In this document: positions 60,226 through 64,000 of the stretch, one piece after another
How positions within the stretch are numbered: position 1 is the stretch's first letter
How the letters are laid out: the number at the start of each line of letters is the position of its first letter
DNA from: Lethocerus indicus
Lineage: Eukaryota > Arthropoda > Insecta > Hemiptera > Belostomatidae
DNA length: 64,000 nucleotides
Reading direction: 5' to 3'
Assembly: GCA_019843655.1 (NCBI GenBank)
Contig: JACDQD010000104.1
Coordinates: 5,456,001-5,520,000, forward strand
Notes under the pieces: generated by a model
The model's database searches: none
What the model was told of the DNA's origin: nothing
What the model saw: the letters and a program-made list of their open reading frames with translations, nothing else
Translations under genes and position numbers: made by a program

Positions 60226-63200
60226 CATAATTGTTCTTGTGTCGAAAGTGCCATCTTTGGGTGGTTCCTTTTATCACGAAATAAATGTGAAAAAAAATAC
60301 CTACAGCATTTATATTTGGAACACTCAATGTTGATTGTACAAAATAATAAAAGGTTAAAAAAGAAACAATGTTACACATATAACAGTTAAATAGTTATAT
60401 CACTTGTGTTTATACTAAGCCAGACCATTGTCAGCTGCACAATATTCAGTAGAATTCTGTGCATAAATACAATGAGGAAATATGTTTATAGCACTAATAG
60501 TTTTACGGTAATATTGTCCATAAGTAAAGTCTCTTATTATGCGGTTCCCCACTGGCGGTTATATTTATTTCACTCAGTACTTTACGCAAGTGCAGAAACA
60601 TTTGAATTGAATTTTTTCGGCGCTGACGAAATACATTTTCGTCGGAAATACCGAGGGGGCCGCGTTGCGGAGACAATCCGCCGCGTAAAGCCCTCACGGT
60701 CCGTGGATTCATTTTTCAAATTCCCCGTTTGAAACGCAATTAGAACCGCCCGTTGTACACTCAATGTAAAACAATGCGGATCGGGATACGGGGCCCGGTT
60801 GGGGTTTGTTTTTTTTTCGTTTTTGTTTTTGTAGCGGCGTTGTTTTTGAGTCGCGGGCGGTCGGGTCCAAAATACCCTCCCCCCCCCCAGGTCTACTTTT
60901 CTGAACTACAATCGGTGTGGCGATGAATTTTGTAAGGGGGTTTGGTTCAAAACAATCAAACTAAGAATCGAAAATTTTTTTTAGCCCAATGAATAGTCCA
61001 CTCTTTCAATTCTATTATGTAGTCTTCCCCAAAACGTTTCATTTTTTAATAATTTATACTAAATTAAAATGCTTATTAATTTATGTTAATAGAGGATACA
61101 GAAATTTTAATAGGTGTTCTGAAGTTATATTAACTCCAAATCGGTTCCAAATTGAAAGAAAATAATACCTAAACTATGCAAGTTTAGTCTTTCTACAGAT
61201 GCGGTTAGATTATCAGCACATGTATTCTGAGCCCACAGGTTTTTCAGCAGATTCCTCACACAATTTAATAATATTTCACCTGTAGAGTAGTAATAGAGTA
61301 GTAAGGCCCTGTATTATTCATTGGGTAAAGAAAAACAAGTTTTTGTCGATGAAACAAGGAGGTAAATCCGTAAACGGTTAGTGTATTAATTCAATTATTC
61401 GACTATTATTTATATATGTCTGTATAATTATGTTTCCGGGTATTCTGAGGGAAAGCGCGGAAGGCGTCATCCAATATACAAAGTAGAGAGCCGCGTCTAA
61501 TTTGGGCCGCATCTTATTGGGGAGGGCGCGCCGAGACGCTAAACCCGCAACACGCCCCAGTGTTCCGGGACCTGCCCGACAGCCCACCCCACCCTCCCCC
61601 GCAAATTTAATTTTAGCCCAATCCGATTTGGTTAAATTACAATAATTCGAGGTGGGGCCGGGAACGGTTCCACTCGGCGTACAATTCCGAGGGGCCCGGA
61701 ATGAACTCGCGAGATTGCTCCAAGAATGAGAAGCCCGTCCCTTGTCCGTCCACAAAATAAGATGGAACTGGACCGGAATTAGAACTGAAGGCAACGTGCA
61801 CTTAAAAACAAAATTAAAAAAATATTTAAAAACTAAATTTGTGTTAACACTATTCGCTGCATTACCATTTTATTATTGTGACCGTAAGTGTCTTTATTTT
61901 GTAATTTGAATTTTATTTTGTAATATATTCCGGCCATGAAATAGTATTGAAAAAATCCGAAAGCTCACAATTCAATTAATTTAAAATACCCTGCGCTAAT
62001 GGGGATATAAATAACATAACTTTCCCGTCATTTGTCCCTACTTGTTGATTTGGTCGCACGCTACAGCCGGTCTCCTATTTAGATAAAATGAAACAGAGAC
62101 ACGACAAACTGTAATTATCAAACGCTGTATTAAAAGGGGGTATTCAGAGGAGAGCCTAAGCGCAAGATATATCACACGAGTCGTGCAACACGCGAGCTCA
62201 TCAACGCGGAAAGTAAACAACGACGGTCGATTATTTAGGGCAATTCCCAGAAACCGGTCGGCCGGCCCTAATAGACCTTACAGCATCCCAATTATAATAC
62301 GGGATAACCTTCTCGGGAACCCGCCCTTTGAAATGTATTTCCCGTTGAAAATGAGACGGTTTTCCATTCGGCGGCGAATATCCCCTTAAATTAAGTTCCC
62401 ATCGATCGATCCGAGCACTACACATTCTACGGCCCACCTCTCCTTGGGGTCGTAAAATTTTCAGGGGATAAAAATTATGGAAAATATTAATTGCGGTGGA
62501 GGCTCCCCCTCGAGAGTTCCCCCGGGAGGGTAGAATCCTCCCTTCCCCCTGCCAACCCTAAAACCGGGAATTCCCCGAACGGCCTAATGGTTCCTAATTA
62601 CCGGTTGAATTTATCATTATTCCATTAATGCTATTCGGAGGGAATTTCCCTACAATGAAAATTTCAATTTTTAACCTAATTTTTGGTCGTTTTCCAGTGG
62701 TTGACCCCCGGTTGATGCCGTATGTTTATAATTAATCCATTTATGGTTGTATAATTAATATTACATGTTAATACAGGTTGTAATTGAGATCATTTTTCTG
62801 TTCCTCGCTCTGTTGTAAAGTAACTGTAATAATTTTCCATTTCAACTCTGTGCGCTGCGAACATTTACCGATGCGAGTATATTACCCAAACATAGTGTGA
62901 ATCGTGGTATTGTATCGTGGTTATTTTGCTATCGATCTTGTTTTTGAAATTACCGATGAAACATTGTTTTCCTCCGTGTTTACTGTTGACTGTTTATGGA
63001 TAATAGCATTTAGGCGTAGTTAATTTTTTTTTAATGCGGGGGGAATTGCCCAGGGATTTCTTGCACGAATCATTCGAAAGTCAAACAAGGCTGTCCGGAT
63101 TCGGACTGATCGGGCGGTCGCGGTGCCGGAAAACAGTGTAAACCGCTGTAAAAAATGTAAACACAAACCGCTTATGAATAAATTCGGCGAGGTCGATATA

Positions 63201-63599
63201 AGGTGTAGAAGGCGTACATCGAAAACGGTTGTGGGCGGTGTTAGAGCCTATCCGGGGGTGAGCTCCTGCTGACTCCGGTTAAATCCTCAACCGCCGACTG
63301 TGTTTGTCTTCGGTCCGCCGACCGGAAAAACGGAACGAGCAATAAAATATTGTTATTCGCGGTTTGGAAAATATTGTGCAATTTTGCGCCCGGTTAGGCG
63401 GGAGAAATTTTTCCCTTATCCCCGGACAAACAATGTATGTCCACAACACACTACGCGGACTCTATATACCGCGCTCATTCATACCGGTCCGAAAAGAATA
63501 GATTTAAATAGCAAATTTGACCTGTTGGGAACTTACTGCAGCAACTTGCTGACAATACAAACAGATACATCAACATACAACACAATACAATACAATGTA
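60226..63599. other. No gene recognised
   Basis: AT-rich to moderately GC-rich sequence. Open frames of 108 codons (60406 +) and 138 codons (61378 -) look like chance in GC-biased DNA. C-run near 60885. Confidence 0.5.
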
Positions 63600-63690
63600 A
63601 CAACAAATTGACAATATACGAAGCTATATTGACACCGACGTGAATATACGCTGTATCGAACTGTGGGGCTCCACCGAGACATCCACGTGC
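63600..63690 (+). mobile_element. Second fragment of the same Jockey-like LINE
   Basis: AACAAATTGACAATATACGA and GGGGCTCCACCGAGACATCC match 59888-59960 at the nucleotide level, with the same broken NNKLTIYEAILTPT frame. Confidence 0.65.
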
Positions 63691-64000
63691 TAGTACAGAA
63701 AGTTAACATCCTATGCATTCTGTAAAGATAAATTCCAGCTAAAAACGGATAACGTGTATATCTACCCGTCTATCCAGAGATTGGAATCCTGATGTTTGGT
63801 TATTGTTCGATTTAAACGCATTTTTCAACCGAGCCCTTCCCTAGACAAATGTAGTATAACGTGTACTGGCATTGAGCTGAGGGCGATTGCATTTAGAACA
63901 ATCCAATTATATTTTTTTTAACCGAAGATTTTTTTGCGGTGTAATTCTGTGCGTAGGTGCGGTTGACGAGTTTGACGTTCAGTTCGTTAAAATTGATGAC
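63691..64000. other. Window end, no gene recognised
   Basis: AT-rich, no supported feature. Confidence 0.5.

Noticed and set aside
61378..61794. 138-codon antisense frame
   Set aside because: Composition follows local GC bias and no motif is recognisable.

Overview
This is a 64-kb piece of an insect nuclear genome. It has intron-rich genes with GC-rich exons in AT-rich non-coding DNA, a Nanos-type zinc-finger gene, and three clip-domain serine protease homologues of the arthropod CLIP-A type. A hemimetabolous insect, perhaps hemipteran, is my guess; the window alone does not settle it. All recognisable genes lie on the + strand.

Layout. (1) 349-2450: the 3' end of a coiled-coil protein gene (three exons). 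(2) 5341-8028: nanos (five exons; CCHC-CCHC zinc finger in the last), followed by a degenerate 120-bp tandem repeat just past its stop. (3) 11394-17610, 21574-32293 and 42041-52015: SPH1, SPH2 and SPH3, three tandem secreted clip-domain serine protease homologues. Each keeps the catalytic His and Asp but has Gly in place of the catalytic Ser (GDGGDP, GDGGGP, GDGGGP). Shared exon boundaries carry identical intron phases, so they arose by tandem duplication. They differ mainly in the linker between clip and protease domains: almost none in SPH1, Thr/Pro-rich with an extra exon in SPH2, and a long glycine-rich repeat in SPH3. As drawn, the SPH3 repeat is broken by three one-base losses that together restore the frame. 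(4) 52.1-64 kb: no gene recognised, only repeats and relics of a Jockey-like LINE.

Repeats dominate the rest. One palindromic (foldback) family occurs about a dozen times, mostly in SPH introns and upstream regions; I call it FB here. One copy is a complete ~1-kb hairpin (14850-15872). One truncated copy has its core amplified into twelve 71-bp units arranged as alternating variants (35871-36690). Two copies sit in duplicated flanking DNA but have their interiors inverted relative to each other (20.67 kb and 26.31 kb). There is also a non-autonomous piggyBac-type element with TTAA ends (40886-41731), a partial relative in an SPH2 intron, six long (TA)n tracts and a minisatellite.

How the genes may work together: CLIP-A homologues are known in other arthropods as non-catalytic cofactors of prophenoloxidase activation and coagulation or melanisation cascades. 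Three adjacent diverged copies suggest a small immune-cofactor cluster; that role is inferred from the family. Nanos is the conserved germline and posterior-patterning translational repressor. Nothing in the sequence links it functionally to the SPH cluster.
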